From Spirochaetae bacterium HGW-Spirochaetae-1 (GTDB lineage: Bacteria > Spirochaetota > UBA4802 > UBA5550): a DNA stretch of 64,000 nt. Where the stretch lies: contig PGXY01000003.1 of NCBI GenBank assembly GCA_002839375.1, positions 157,863 through 221,862 of the forward strand, given 5' to 3'. The notes under the pieces were generated by a model. It was not told the origin of the DNA. It was given only the letters and a program-made list of their open reading frames with translations, and did no database searches. The position numbers and the translations under genes are program-made. Positions 1-7,842 of the stretch are shown piece by piece; positions within the stretch are counted from its first letter, which is position 1; every line of letters begins with the position of its first letter.

Positions 1-56
1 AGTCCCCCTCTGGGGGATTTAGGGGGGCAAGTCCCCCTCTGGGGGATTTAGGGGGC
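1..56. repeat. Two tandem copies of a 27-30 bp GC-rich interspersed repeat
   Basis: Two direct copies, 1-28 and 30-56, each read AGTCCCCCTCTGGGGG followed by ATTTAGGGGG. Each contains a short CCCCC/GGGGG palindrome. The second copy abuts the stop codon of the minus-strand gene at 56. A third copy lies at 13000-13026 within a larger composite repeat, so this is a dispersed family and not a local duplication. The window edge cuts whatever lies to the left. Confidence 0.85.
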
Positions 57-466
57 TATGCACAAACCGAATACGGTACTTCCTCACCGTGCCGCATATC
101 TCTCCCCTCACCCATCTTTCGGCACATCTCCGGCGCTGTGCCGAAATTAAGCAGTATCCCCGCCTCGCAGCACGTGGCCAGAACAGCATTTTCTATTCCA
201 TATTCATCGGCATCGGCCAAAAAGGGATCGGCTTTTATTGATACAATGATCCTGTTATTTATCACCAGGTCCGTATCATAGGTTCCGACTATAATCCCTT
301 CATAGTAAACGTTCAGGGCATGATCGATTCTGTATTCAATATGCATACAGTCCAGCTCCACCATGAAGGCCCGAAGATAGATATCCCGTGCAAAGCCGTA
401 TCCCAAAGTATTATACACCCGGTAGAAGGCCTCACTAATTCTGTTTATCGTGTCAATTTTTTTCAC
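56..466 (-). CDS. GxxExxY family protein (PD-(D/E)XK-like fold), possibly catalytically impaired
   Basis: The 136-residue protein matches the GxxExxY family in length and layout: an N-terminal helix with GYGFARDIY in place of the signature, then DLVINNRIIVSIKA, then ILLNFG near residue 108. The usual family core reads ..VELKA, so the acidic residue expected before Ile-Lys is Ser here. Metal-dependent nuclease activity may therefore be lost. The start is GTG at 466, chosen because AGGAGG lies 6 nt upstream. The gene is followed directly by tandem repeats and appears monocistronic. The cellular role of the family is not established. The family call is good; loss of activity is inference. Confidence 0.75.
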   Translation of the reverse strand: MKKIDTINRISEAFYRVYNTLGYGFARDIYLRAFMVELDCMHIEYRIDHALNVYYEGIIVGTYDTDLVINNRIIVSIKADPFLADADEYGIENAVLATCCEAGILLNFGTAPEMCRKMGEGRDMRHGEEVPYSVCA

Positions 467-501
467 CTGTAACCTCCTGTAGAACTCTCATCCATGAAAG
501 A

Positions 502-1284
502 TTATTCTCTAATAGCATCAAAAAGCTCCGCATCGCCGGGTATATCGAACTTCACACCGCGACGCGCCAGGATCCGTGCCGCCACCATGTACACCGACAG
601 GGCGTCGGCCCTGCAATAGGCGACAAGCTTATCCCGGGCGCTCCTGTCCCCGGCCTGCCACCGGTAGTAAAGATCAACGGCTTCAAATCCGTCCACGTCC
701 TTAATTTCCCCGGGACGCCTGATATTTATTTCTTTCTCAATCGATTTGAGGCCGCCGCGGTACCCTTCGTGATACGCCACCCAGCGCAGGTCAACATGGG
801 GACACGATATTTCCGGAATATTAAAGGTCTTTTCAATGAAGGGAATATCAAAGCAGTTGCCGTTGAAGGTCACCAGGAGCTCGGAATCATCGACGAGCAT
901 AAGAAAATCGTCGAGGTTCTCACCATGTACAAAAGAATACATCTTCCCCCGATGCCAGGCGGCTATGACCGATGCGTGATTGTAGTGCCATGACAATCCC
1001 GTAGTCTCGATATCAAACCAGGTAGCCCGGTCAAAATACTGGGCCAGTATACGCCAGTGTTCCCTGGCAGGATAGGCATTGACAAAATAAGCTATATCCC
1101 CCGTGGCCAGGGCCTCCCTGCTCCGCTCCAGCGTATCGATGACTCTCCGGAGACGCGCTCCCTTCATGGGAATTCTCCCGGTCTCCTCAAGGCAATCGTC
1201 CCAGTTGGAGAGACCCAGTTCCCTGAAGCGTGTTTCAGTCCGTGGACCGATGCCGGGACAGTGTAACAGACATTCCGATATCAA
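502..1284 (-). CDS. mrfB: MrfB/YprB-like DEDD exonuclease
   Basis: The 260-residue protein has an RNase H-like exonuclease core. Visible acidic residues are D91 and E93 (DIETTG), D146 (NGNCFD), and D227 in YCRADA with Tyr223 four residues before, a DEDDy arrangement. An N-terminal segment (residues 8-50) resembles a helix-hairpin-helix (PGIGPRTETRF). It overlaps the upstream helicase gene by 4 nt (ATGA), so the two are translationally coupled. In Bacillus subtilis the MrfA helicase and MrfB exonuclease act together in excision of mitomycin C lesions, independently of UvrABC. The adjacency here argues for the same role. This gene ends the operon. Confidence 0.88.
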   Translation of the reverse strand: MISECLLHCPGIGPRTETRFRELGLSNWDDCLEETGRIPMKGARLRRVIDTLERSREALATGDIAYFVNAYPAREHWRILAQYFDRATWFDIETTGLSWHYNHASVIAAWHRGKMYSFVHGENLDDFLMLVDDSELLVTFNGNCFDIPFIEKTFNIPEISCPHVDLRWVAYHEGYRGGLKSIEKEINIRRPGEIKDVDGFEAVDLYYRWQAGDRSARDKLVAYCRADALSVYMVAARILARRGVKFDIPGDAELFDAIRE

Positions 1285-3725
1285 TGGAGACGCTCCCTCT
1301 TTCTCTGTAGTATTCTGGCCGCCCGGTCCAGCTTTTCATTGATGAGCTTTTTTTCCAGATCAACGGGCGGAGCTTCAATGGGAAATTCAACAGGTGTCGT
1401 AAAATACTGCACTTCCGGCACCACGGTTTCCCCCGACAGCAGGGCCTGTATGAGCGACAGGGTGCACTTCGTCGAGGCGTTTGATTCCACCAGGAATATT
1501 TCCAGCTCCCGGGAATCGACGCCCGGCGGCAGGGGCGGCACGCAGGAAGGGCATCCACCCTTGCAGTCACACTCATCTATGATGGTCCTGCACAGGTCCA
1601 GGCAAAGCTCATGCTTCTCGAATATTTTTTCGGCATAGCCGACACCGCCCTCGATGGTGTCGTACAGGTAAAGGGCGCTCTTCCACTGATCGTCCTCTAC
1701 CTCCACGAGAGAAACATCCGTAGAGATATCGGAAACATCGGCCATACATATAAGGGGAGCGGCGTGGCGCAGGATATAGGCCAGGCCGTGGAAAGCTGCG
1801 CCTACCATTCGTTTGTCTACGGCCTCCAGTGCCCCGGTCCATTTCTTCGGCGCCATGAGGCTAAAGCCCGTTGTATCGTATTCAAAAGCCGCCAGGGTGA
1901 TGGGGCCGTACCCGATATTCTCGTAACTGCGCTCCCGGATCTTTTTGTAAAGCTTGGGCTGTTTGTTCACATTTATAAAACCGAATTCCATCCTGGCGCC
2001 CCGGCTGTATTTCTTTTCCTGTGACTCAATCATTTCAATGCGCCCTTCCCATACGGCCTCGGTAAAATAATCGGCCTCCACGGGCTCCACGTAGCAGAGC
2101 TTCTTTTCGAGATCCAGGTCCAGGGACATGTATTTCCGTCCCAGGTGCTGATAAATGGCGTCCTTGTACAGGGTCCCCCGGGCGCCGATAGGATCTATCT
2201 CGCCGATCACCTCAGAGCCGTGAATTATCTCAATGTTGTAATCAGTGAGGCCCCGGAGATTCACGCCCCGCGAAGGATAATCCTGCAACGCATACCGGAA
2301 GGAATCATGATAAGGAACCACTGTTTTTTCGTTTTTCAGTATATCCAGGGCGCTGGAATAGACAAGGGCATCGAAGCCGGGCTCGCTGGCACGCAGGGGA
2401 TGTTCATGGGCGGCACAGGGCAGATGCTGGAGCATGATATAGGGATTGTCGGCGTTCAGCAGGGCCTGTTCCACGGGAGCGCTGGTGATGAATTCAGGGT
2501 GATGAACCAGGTACTGGTCAATGGGACTGTCCTTGGCGATGTACACGATGACGGCATCGTTTTCCTTACGGCCAACGCGGCCCGACTGCTGCCGGAAGCT
2601 GGCCACGGTTCCGGGATGTCCCGAGAGTATGCACAGCTCCAGGTCGCCGATATCGATGCCCAGTTCAAGGGCGTTGGTGGTGATAATCACGGTTATTTTG
2701 CCGCTCACCAGGTCCCGCTCCAGCTGCCGCCGCTCTCCGGGAAGAAGCCCACCGCGGTAAGGCTTGACTTTCGACCGAAGCTCCGGGTTCCCGTCACAGA
2801 CGGCCCGGTAGAGCCGCTCCACCTCCTGGCGGGCCCGGCAGAAACAGATGGTCCGCACTCCCCTCTTTGCCGCCTCGCGTATGAGGGGAATGGAAACCGA
2901 GGCCGTGCCCTTGCGGTACATGGCATGGCCCTGGCTCTGTACCAGGGAAGGATTGATGAAAAAGAACTCGCGATCGGGCCTCGGCGCCCCGTCTTTTTCT
3001 ATAACATTGAAATCGCGGTGAAAGAGGGCCTTTACATGATCATGGGGATTCCCCACCGTGGCCGACGAGCAGATGAAAACCGGGGAGCTGCCGTGGATTT
3101 CACAGACCCGCCGGAGCCGGCGAAACACATTGGATACATGGGAACCGAAAGCACCGCGATAGATATGCACCTCGTCAACGACAATGTACCGCAGGCGCGA
3201 CAGGAAGGATTTCCATTTCCGGTTATGATTGGGAAGAATACCGTTGTGGAGCATATCGGGATTGGTAATGATGAAGTCAGCGCTGTTCTGGATGCGGGAC
3301 CGTTCATCCTGGGGCGTATCACCGTCAAAGGTGCCCAGGCGCCCGCTTTTCTGCACCACATCCATGAGGGCGCCGAAGGTGCTTTCCTGGTCCCGCGACA
3401 ATGCCTTGGTGGGATACAGGAGCAGAACCGAAAAGGGCTGTTCCGCACTGATATATTCATTGAGTATGGGAAGAAAAAAGGACAGGGTCTTTCCGCTGGC
3501 CGTATGGGATACCAGCAGGGTGTTCTCACCGGCACTGATGGATTCAAAGGCATCCTTCTGATGGGAATAGAGCCGGGTGATTCCCTGGCTCACCAGGACC
3601 GACTTCAGTTTTTCATGCAGTACGCCGGGAAAGGGTTCGAATTCACCCTTTCTTTTATTGATCTTCAGATGAGCACGCGTATCCTTTTCAAAACGTGCCT
3701 GCAGGAAATTCTTTATATCCGCCAT
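1281..3725 (-). CDS. mrfA: MrfA/YprA-like DEAH-box helicase with C-terminal Cys cluster
   Basis: This 814-residue superfamily 2 helicase has a Walker A-type motif HTASGKT (74-80), DEVH (184-187), SAT (221-223), and a second RecA-like half ending in QQSGRVGR. The C-terminal third is the DUF1998-type region with the metal-binding cluster C719, C721, C725 and C728 (ECDCKGGCPSC). These features and the length match MrfA (YprA), a 3'-5' helicase that works with the MrfB nuclease in repair of DNA crosslinks. An AGAGGTG ribosome-binding site precedes the ATG at 3725. The long plus-strand reading frame opposite this gene (2145-3776) is a shadow. Confidence 0.92.
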   Translation of the reverse strand: MADIKNFLQARFEKDTRAHLKINKRKGEFEPFPGVLHEKLKSVLVSQGITRLYSHQKDAFESISAGENTLLVSHTASGKTLSFFLPILNEYISAEQPFSVLLLYPTKALSRDQESTFGALMDVVQKSGRLGTFDGDTPQDERSRIQNSADFIITNPDMLHNGILPNHNRKWKSFLSRLRYIVVDEVHIYRGAFGSHVSNVFRRLRRVCEIHGSSPVFICSSATVGNPHDHVKALFHRDFNVIEKDGAPRPDREFFFINPSLVQSQGHAMYRKGTASVSIPLIREAAKRGVRTICFCRARQEVERLYRAVCDGNPELRSKVKPYRGGLLPGERRQLERDLVSGKITVIITTNALELGIDIGDLELCILSGHPGTVASFRQQSGRVGRKENDAVIVYIAKDSPIDQYLVHHPEFITSAPVEQALLNADNPYIMLQHLPCAAHEHPLRASEPGFDALVYSSALDILKNEKTVVPYHDSFRYALQDYPSRGVNLRGLTDYNIEIIHGSEVIGEIDPIGARGTLYKDAIYQHLGRKYMSLDLDLEKKLCYVEPVEADYFTEAVWEGRIEMIESQEKKYSRGARMEFGFINVNKQPKLYKKIRERSYENIGYGPITLAAFEYDTTGFSLMAPKKWTGALEAVDKRMVGAAFHGLAYILRHAAPLICMADVSDISTDVSLVEVEDDQWKSALYLYDTIEGGVGYAEKIFEKHELCLDLCRTIIDECDCKGGCPSCVPPLPPGVDSRELEIFLVESNASTKCTLSLIQALLSGETVVPEVQYFTTPVEFPIEAPPVDLEKKLINEKLDRAARILQRKRERLH

Positions 3726-3830
3726 AGTTCACCTCTGCAACATATGAAACACCATGGGTACGACTATACTACTTAACGGATATATGTCAACTAATGTTTA
3801 GCATATTTATGTGTGTTAATTTAAAATTTT

Positions 3831-4112
3831 TTAATTTTTGACATTCCGATAGCCATGAAGAACGGCAATTACATCGATCTGATCAGGTTTAAGATGATAG
3901 ATTATACGATACGGTCCATCAAAAACTTCCCGAATCTGATCCATTTCAAACTCAGGTACAATTCTCCCGGATAATGGGAAGTCAGCTATTTGTATGGATT
4001 TTTTTGTTAACCTGTCAACGGTCTTTTTGGCATATAATTCGGAATGTTGCACTATGTAGTTGTAAATCGAATCAAGATGTTTTTCCGCAGTGTCCGTCCA
4101 GTATACTTTCAA
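3831..4112 (-). CDS. ParE/RelE-family toxin
   Basis: The 93-residue basic protein has the ParE/RelE fold signature: an N-terminal VYWTDTAEKHLDSIYNYI helix pair, then FPLSGRIVPEF, YRIIYHL and a C-terminal DVIAVLHGYRN strand. Toxins of this superfamily either poison gyrase (ParE) or cleave mRNA (RelE). The GR..PEF and YRIIY pattern is more ParE-like, but the target cannot be settled by eye. Its ATG overlaps the antitoxin stop by 4 nt, the usual antitoxin-toxin coupling. About 100 bp separates it from mrfA, so it forms its own unit. Confidence 0.88.
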   Translation of the reverse strand: MKVYWTDTAEKHLDSIYNYIVQHSELYAKKTVDRLTKKSIQIADFPLSGRIVPEFEMDQIREVFDGPYRIIYHLKPDQIDVIAVLHGYRNVKN

Positions 4113-4297
4113 TCGTCAAAACCGTATTTTTTTCTCAGTTCATGCACATCTTTTATTTTGCCGGCTTGACTATCTTCCATACCCGATTCAATGGCCTGAC
4201 GTATATAAATTTCACGCATCAAATCATCCCAAGTAGCACCTTCAGGCAATTTATCTATTAAAGATTTTGCCTCCTTTTTGATCATCGTTTTACCCAT
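4109..4297 (-). CDS. Small antitoxin paired with ParE-like toxin
   Basis: This is a 62-residue acidic protein with the pattern EAKSLIDKLPEGATWDDLMREIYIRQ, followed by a C-terminal VHELRKKYG. It matches a common antitoxin type located directly upstream of ParE/RelE toxins, in which the C-terminal tail typically wraps the toxin. The start is the ATG at 4297, because AGAGGTG lies 7 nt upstream; a longer frame reaching 4438 lacks such a site. It overlaps the toxin start by 4 nt. No classical ribbon-helix-helix or HTH is obvious, so autoregulation is uncertain. Confidence 0.8.
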   Translation of the reverse strand: MGKTMIKKEAKSLIDKLPEGATWDDLMREIYIRQAIESGMEDSQAGKIKDVHELRKKYGFDD

Positions 4298-4507
4298 ACA
4301 CTTCACCTCTTTATACTGCACTAACAAAGGTACTATATGCTCATTGCAAAGACAATTACTTTTTGGCATTCCAACTCTTTTCGGACTTCTGATTATATGG
4401 ACTGCACGCCTTGATTGCAGAGTAGTAGAATTAAACAAAGACCAAACAGAACTGCATAAAAATACAATTTAATCTTCTCAAGCATTTTATTATTTTTCAT
4501 TTCCATC

Positions 4508-4529
4508 TTCGCGGCCTTCGCGTACTTCC
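4508..4529. repeat. Fragment of a dispersed repeat (TTCGCGGCCTTCGCG)
   Basis: The 15-mer TTCGCGGCCTTCGCG at 4508-4522 recurs exactly at 18150-18164, also in a non-coding gap. It resembles one arm of the second repeat family described at 17960-18173. It lies between the toxin-antitoxin pair and hypB. Confidence 0.5.
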
Positions 4530-4547
4530 AGTGAGCCCTCTTTCAAC

Positions 4548-5216
4548 TTATTTAATAAACGCATCCACCTGTCCGGCCAGCCACTCAGTCCACCCCTCCA
4601 TGCCCTGGCCGGTCTTGGCGCAAACCTCCACGATCCTGATGTCGGGATTAAGCCTTTTGACACGCTCGTGCACGGCCTGGACATTGAAATCGGAAATGGA
4701 AAGATAATCGATTTTACTGATGATAAGAATGTCGCAAATTGAAAACATGAGAGGATATTTCAGCGGTTTGTCATCACCCTCGGGTACGCTGAGAATCATG
4801 GCGTTCTTCACGGCGCCCGTATCAAACTCGGCAGGACAGACCAGATTGCCCACGTTTTCGATGATGACCAGGTCAAGGTCCTTCAGGGAAAGGGCGTCCA
4901 CGCCCTGAAGGGTCATGGTAGCGTCGAGATGGCAGAAGCCCCCTGTTCGGAGCTGCACGGCCGTTACTCCTTTTGACTGAATGGTCTCGGCATCGACAAT
5001 GGAATCGATGTCGGCCTCGATGACGGCCATACGGTATTTCTGCTTCATCATTTCAATGGTTTTTACGAGAAGCGTGGTCTTGCCCGCGCCGGGCGACGAC
5101 ATGAGGTTCAGCAGGAAGGTCTTCTCCGATTTCATCCGCGCCCGAACACTGTCTGCCAGCTTTACGTTATCCTGCATTACATCTTCTTTCACCTCTATCA
5201 GCCGTATCTGGTCCAT
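4548..5216 (-). CDS. hypB: Hydrogenase nickel incorporation GTPase HypB
   Basis: This 222-residue G3E-family GTPase delivers nickel during [NiFe]-hydrogenase maturation, using GTP hydrolysis. Visible motifs are the P-loop SPGAGKTT (41-48), the switch/metal region TGGFCHLDA with C95 and H96, C127 in NLVCPA, and SKID (167-170) for guanine recognition. It lacks the N-terminal His-rich or CxxCGC nickel-binding extension of some HypB proteins. Its ATG overlaps the hypA stop by one nucleotide (TGATG), so the genes are coupled. No hydrogenase structural genes or hypC-F are in the window. Confidence 0.93.
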   Translation of the reverse strand: MDQIRLIEVKEDVMQDNVKLADSVRARMKSEKTFLLNLMSSPGAGKTTLLVKTIEMMKQKYRMAVIEADIDSIVDAETIQSKGVTAVQLRTGGFCHLDATMTLQGVDALSLKDLDLVIIENVGNLVCPAEFDTGAVKNAMILSVPEGDDKPLKYPLMFSICDILIISKIDYLSISDFNVQAVHERVKRLNPDIRIVEVCAKTGQGMEGWTEWLAGQVDAFIK

Positions 5217-5569
5217 CAGTATGCCTCCATGTTGTTGATAAAATACTCACGGCCCGAGATGAGGGAAAAATTATCCTTTTCATCACACTGGGGACAGTGG
5301 GCCTTGTCCAGGTCTTTCACCGATACTTCGAACTTATTGCTGCATTTCCCGCATTGGAGCACCACGGGAACACGGGTGATCTTCAGCTTTGAATTCTCCG
5401 CCACGGTGCCCTTACTCAGGTAATCGAAATATTTCTGCATCCATTCATCAATAAGGTCTGTCATTTCACCCACACTGAGCGAGATCGACACAACCTTTTT
5501 CACATTGTTGGTCTGGGCATGTTTGATAACAACGTCCAGTATCCGTTCCATGACGGCCATTTCGTGCAT
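5216..5569 (-). CDS. hypA: Hydrogenase maturation nickel metallochaperone HypA
   Basis: This 117-residue HypA begins with the conserved MHE, whose His2 binds nickel. A zinc-binding domain follows, with two CxxC pairs (C73/C76 and C92/C95). The start at 5569 is chosen over a longer frame reaching 5647, because N-terminal Met-His-Glu is essential to the family. The ribosome-binding site there is weak. HypA hands nickel to the hydrogenase large subunit together with HypB, encoded immediately downstream. HypA and HypB can also serve urease in some bacteria, and no client is present here. Confidence 0.92.
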   Translation of the reverse strand: MHEMAVMERILDVVIKHAQTNNVKKVVSISLSVGEMTDLIDEWMQKYFDYLSKGTVAENSKLKITRVPVVLQCGKCSNKFEVSVKDLDKAHCPQCDEKDNFSLISGREYFINNMEAY

Positions 5570-5733
5570 TGCAGTACCACACCATTGTATAAATTTACCT
5601 TTGCAAAACAGGTTGCAATACCATACATGTATATCCTGATGTGACAAGCATTATTTTTTTCGATGCATGCCTCTTAAAACGTCAAAACAATAATGCCCCC
5701 GGCAATTGAACATCATGTTCGTCACGAATTAAT

Positions 5734-5890
5734 CGTTGCCGCCCCCACGGGGGGCTTTTAACTTTTAAAAACTGCCGCGAAAGCTTTGGTGCAACACATA
5801 TTTGCGAAATGGAATGATGGTTTATTAACCCCTTACAGGGGTGGCGACTTCTGATTTAGATACATCTTTAATTAATTCGCCGGGGCGTAT
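5734..5890. repeat. REPIN-like palindromic element, full-length copy
   Basis: This lies in the 498-bp divergent gap between hypA and the SDR gene. A forward arm at 5734-5760 (CGTTGCCGCCCCCACGGGGG) faces a reverse arm at 5826-5848 whose complement reads GTCGCCACCCCTGTAAGGGG. An outer GC box, ATTCGCCGGGGCG, follows at 5876-5888. The same layout recurs at 14118-14241, 15685-15831 and 19354-19540. The rest of the gap (5891-6067) is AT-rich and presumably carries the promoter of the downstream gene. No ORF in the gap is convincing. Confidence 0.7.
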
Positions 5891-6067
5891 ACCACACACT
5901 GACCTATTGCAGACTCTATACAAAATGATGAATATTGCATGATTATCTTTCATCACAATAAACACGGTTCATCATAAAATTTATTTTTTCCTTTCTTTAA
6001 AATATGAACTATATAAATATCTTCCTGAATTTATAATAATTTATATACCATCGAGGAAGGGAAACCC

Positions 6068-7039
6068 ATGGCAGTAAAAACAAAAAAGAAACGAATAGCA
6101 ATCACCGGCGCGTCGGGATACCTGGGCATGCGCCTCATGGAAAAACTCCTGGCCGATAAAAATGTTGAATTTATCACAGGCCTCGACGTCAGGCCGCTGG
6201 ATATGAACGATAAAAAACTCTCCTTTTACCGCATGGATATCCGCGACCGGTCCATGACTGACATTTTTAAAAAGCACGGCGTTGATACGGTCTTTCACCT
6301 CGCCTTTGTCGTTACTCCCATTCATGACGAAGCGCTCATGCACGATGTAGATCTGAACGGTACTGCCAATGTCCTTACCGCATCGGCCGAGGCAGGTGTC
6401 CGGAATATCATCGCCATCACCAGCACCCTGGGATACGGCGCGCACCGTGATAATCCACCTGTGCTCACCGAGGCCCATCTTCTCCGCGGCAACAAATCAT
6501 ATCCATACGGATACAACAAGGCACAGACCGATATGCTGATACAGGACTTTGCCGCACGGAACCCAAAAATGACTGTGACCATACTCCGGCCCTGCACGGT
6601 CTTCGGGCCCTCGGTAAACAATTATGTGTCGCGCATGCTTTTCAAGCCCGTCACGGTGAGCATCATGAATCATGATGCCCCGGTCCAGTTCGTCCATGAA
6701 GACGATTTTGTTGATGCATGCCTGCTGGCCATGAACAAAATGAAAGGCGGCGCCTACAATATTACCGGCGACGGCACCCTGGCGACGAGCGAAATCGCCC
6801 GGATCATGGGAACTAAAACAGTACCGGTTCCTTTCTTCATCATGGCGCCGCTCCTGGAACTCCTGTGGCGACTCCGTGTTCCCGGCATCGAGGTGAACCG
6901 GGGATACCTGGAATACATCCGCTTCCCCTTTGTGGCAGGCAATGAAAAGGCGAAGAAAGAATTGGGATTCAGTCCGAAATACAATTCCCTGGAGACCCTC
7001 ATGGAAACGGTCAGGGTGCACAAAAATGTTCAGAGTTAA
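6068..7039 (+). CDS. NAD(P)-dependent sugar epimerase/dehydratase family SDR
   Basis: This 323-residue extended short-chain dehydrogenase/reductase has the dinucleotide motif TGASGYLG (13-20) and the catalytic pair Y147/K151 (YGYNK). The Ser/Thr of the triad is around 118-120 (TST), and a substrate region RPCTVFGP follows. GAGGAAGGG precedes the ATG. The family includes nucleotide-sugar epimerases and related oxidoreductases; the substrate cannot be assigned. The 3' end overlaps a Cys-rich membrane protein gene by 14 nt, so the two are probably co-translated. It lies away from the polysaccharide locus. Confidence 0.85.
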   Translation: MAVKTKKKRIAITGASGYLGMRLMEKLLADKNVEFITGLDVRPLDMNDKKLSFYRMDIRDRSMTDIFKKHGVDTVFHLAFVVTPIHDEALMHDVDLNGTANVLTASAEAGVRNIIAITSTLGYGAHRDNPPVLTEAHLLRGNKSYPYGYNKAQTDMLIQDFAARNPKMTVTILRPCTVFGPSVNNYVSRMLFKPVTVSIMNHDAPVQFVHEDDFVDACLLAMNKMKGGAYNITGDGTLATSEIARIMGTKTVPVPFFIMAPLLELLWRLRVPGIEVNRGYLEYIRFPFVAGNEKAKKELGFSPKYNSLETLMETVRVHKNVQS

Positions 7040-7511
7040 ACGCAAAGCACATCGCACTGAATTTTCATCAAGAGACACGACGGGAGCCGCGTTTCTGCTG
7101 GCGTCCCTCTTTTTAATGGGACTGTATCTCAGCTGGAAAGGCGGGCCGTATCATGCGGCCCTGTATATACTCCTCTGGGTACTATCCTACATCGTCATCT
7201 ACGCCGGAACATGCCGGCACTGCGCCTATTACGGGAAAAACTGCCCTGTTCCCCTGGAAGGACAGTGCGTCCATTATTTTTTCAAATCCTCAGGTAAACC
7301 TTTCACCTTCATGGCCCTGTTCTGGGCTTCCGTATCGTATCTGCTGCGCGTCATTGTTCCAGCATATATCCTGGTGGTGCACGCCATGGTTTTCTTCGGC
7401 GCCGTCTATCTTGGCATTTTTATACTGTACTGGTTTCTGCACCTTCGCATAACAGGGTGTTCAAAGTGTGTCAATACGGGGTGTCCCCTTAATCCTGATT
7501 ACAACAAATAA
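7026..7511 (+). CDS. Small Cys-rich membrane protein of unknown function
   Basis: The 161-residue protein has four likely transmembrane segments in two hairpins, separated by a loop carrying CRHCAYYGKNCPVPLEGQC. The C terminus carries CSKCVNTGCPLNP. The Cys/Pro spacing suggests metal or Fe-S binding, or redox chemistry, at the membrane face. I do not recognise a named family. The ATG at 7026 lies inside the end of the upstream SDR gene, so a longer frame starting at 6930 is unnecessary. Co-translation with the SDR implies a joint function. Confidence 0.72.
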   Translation: MFRVKRKAHRTEFSSRDTTGAAFLLASLFLMGLYLSWKGGPYHAALYILLWVLSYIVIYAGTCRHCAYYGKNCPVPLEGQCVHYFFKSSGKPFTFMALFWASVSYLLRVIVPAYILVVHAMVFFGAVYLGIFILYWFLHLRITGCSKCVNTGCPLNPDYNK

Positions 7512-7554
7512 GTACTGAAATATATTTTTAAATATTGCACAGGAAGATCGCGAA

Positions 7555-7627
7555 GGTCCCCCGGCGGATAAAGGGTAAGGTTCGACATGAACTCACCATC
7601 GCCGCCCCCGGAGGGGGCTGATAAATG
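7555..7627. repeat. REPIN-like palindromic element, half copy
   Basis: An outer box CCCCCGGCGGATAAAGG at 7558-7574 is followed by one inner arm, ATCGCCGCCCCCGGAGGGGG, at 7598-7617. The matching right half is absent. The outer box closely matches the one at 19355-19368. It lies in the 331-bp gap between convergent genes (7512-7842), which otherwise holds a second repeat fragment and a hairpin. Confidence 0.6.
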
Positions 7628-7676
7628 GATAAAATACTATTGTACAGAAAGGCCGCTAAGTTATAGGCAAAGATCA

Positions 7677-7697
7677 CCACGGAGACACAGAGGGCTT
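7677..7697. repeat. Fragment of the CCACAGAGACACAGAGG repeat family
   Basis: CCACGGAGACACAGAGGGC at 7677-7695 matches the arms seen at 17960-17984 and 26525-26552. It is a dispersed non-coding repeat fragment. Confidence 0.5.
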
Positions 7698-7801
7698 GAT
7701 TGAGCGATAATGTTTTGACAGATGTTATAGAAATAACATATAAAATACAATGTCCAGAGTGATATCACAGATTTTCAATAAACAATTTACATACAAGATC
7801 T

Positions 7802-7827
7802 CCCCCTTCTCCGTGCGGAGAAGGGGG
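7802..7827. repeat. Perfect 12-bp hairpin downstream of the redox operon
   Basis: CCCCCTTCTCCG (7802-7813), a 2-nt loop and CGGAGAAGGGGG (7816-7827) form a strong stem 15 bp past the end of the aldo/keto reductase gene. No U-tract follows on either strand, so it is more likely a dispersed palindromic repeat, though it could still stabilise the operon's mRNA end. Confidence 0.6.
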
Positions 7828-7842
7828 CAGGGGGGATGAGGT

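Noticed and set aside
1-56. Possible CRISPR array start (two 30-bp tandem repeats)
   Set aside because: No spacers separate the copies, the unit recurs at 13000 in another repeat, and no cas genes are present.
2145-3776. 543-residue plus-strand frame opposite mrfA
   Set aside because: It lies antisense to a well-supported helicase gene and has no recognisable domain or ribosome-binding site.
7802-7827. Rho-independent terminator for the redox operon
   Set aside because: The stem is strong but no U-tract follows in the minus-strand transcript; it is kept as a repeat or hairpin.
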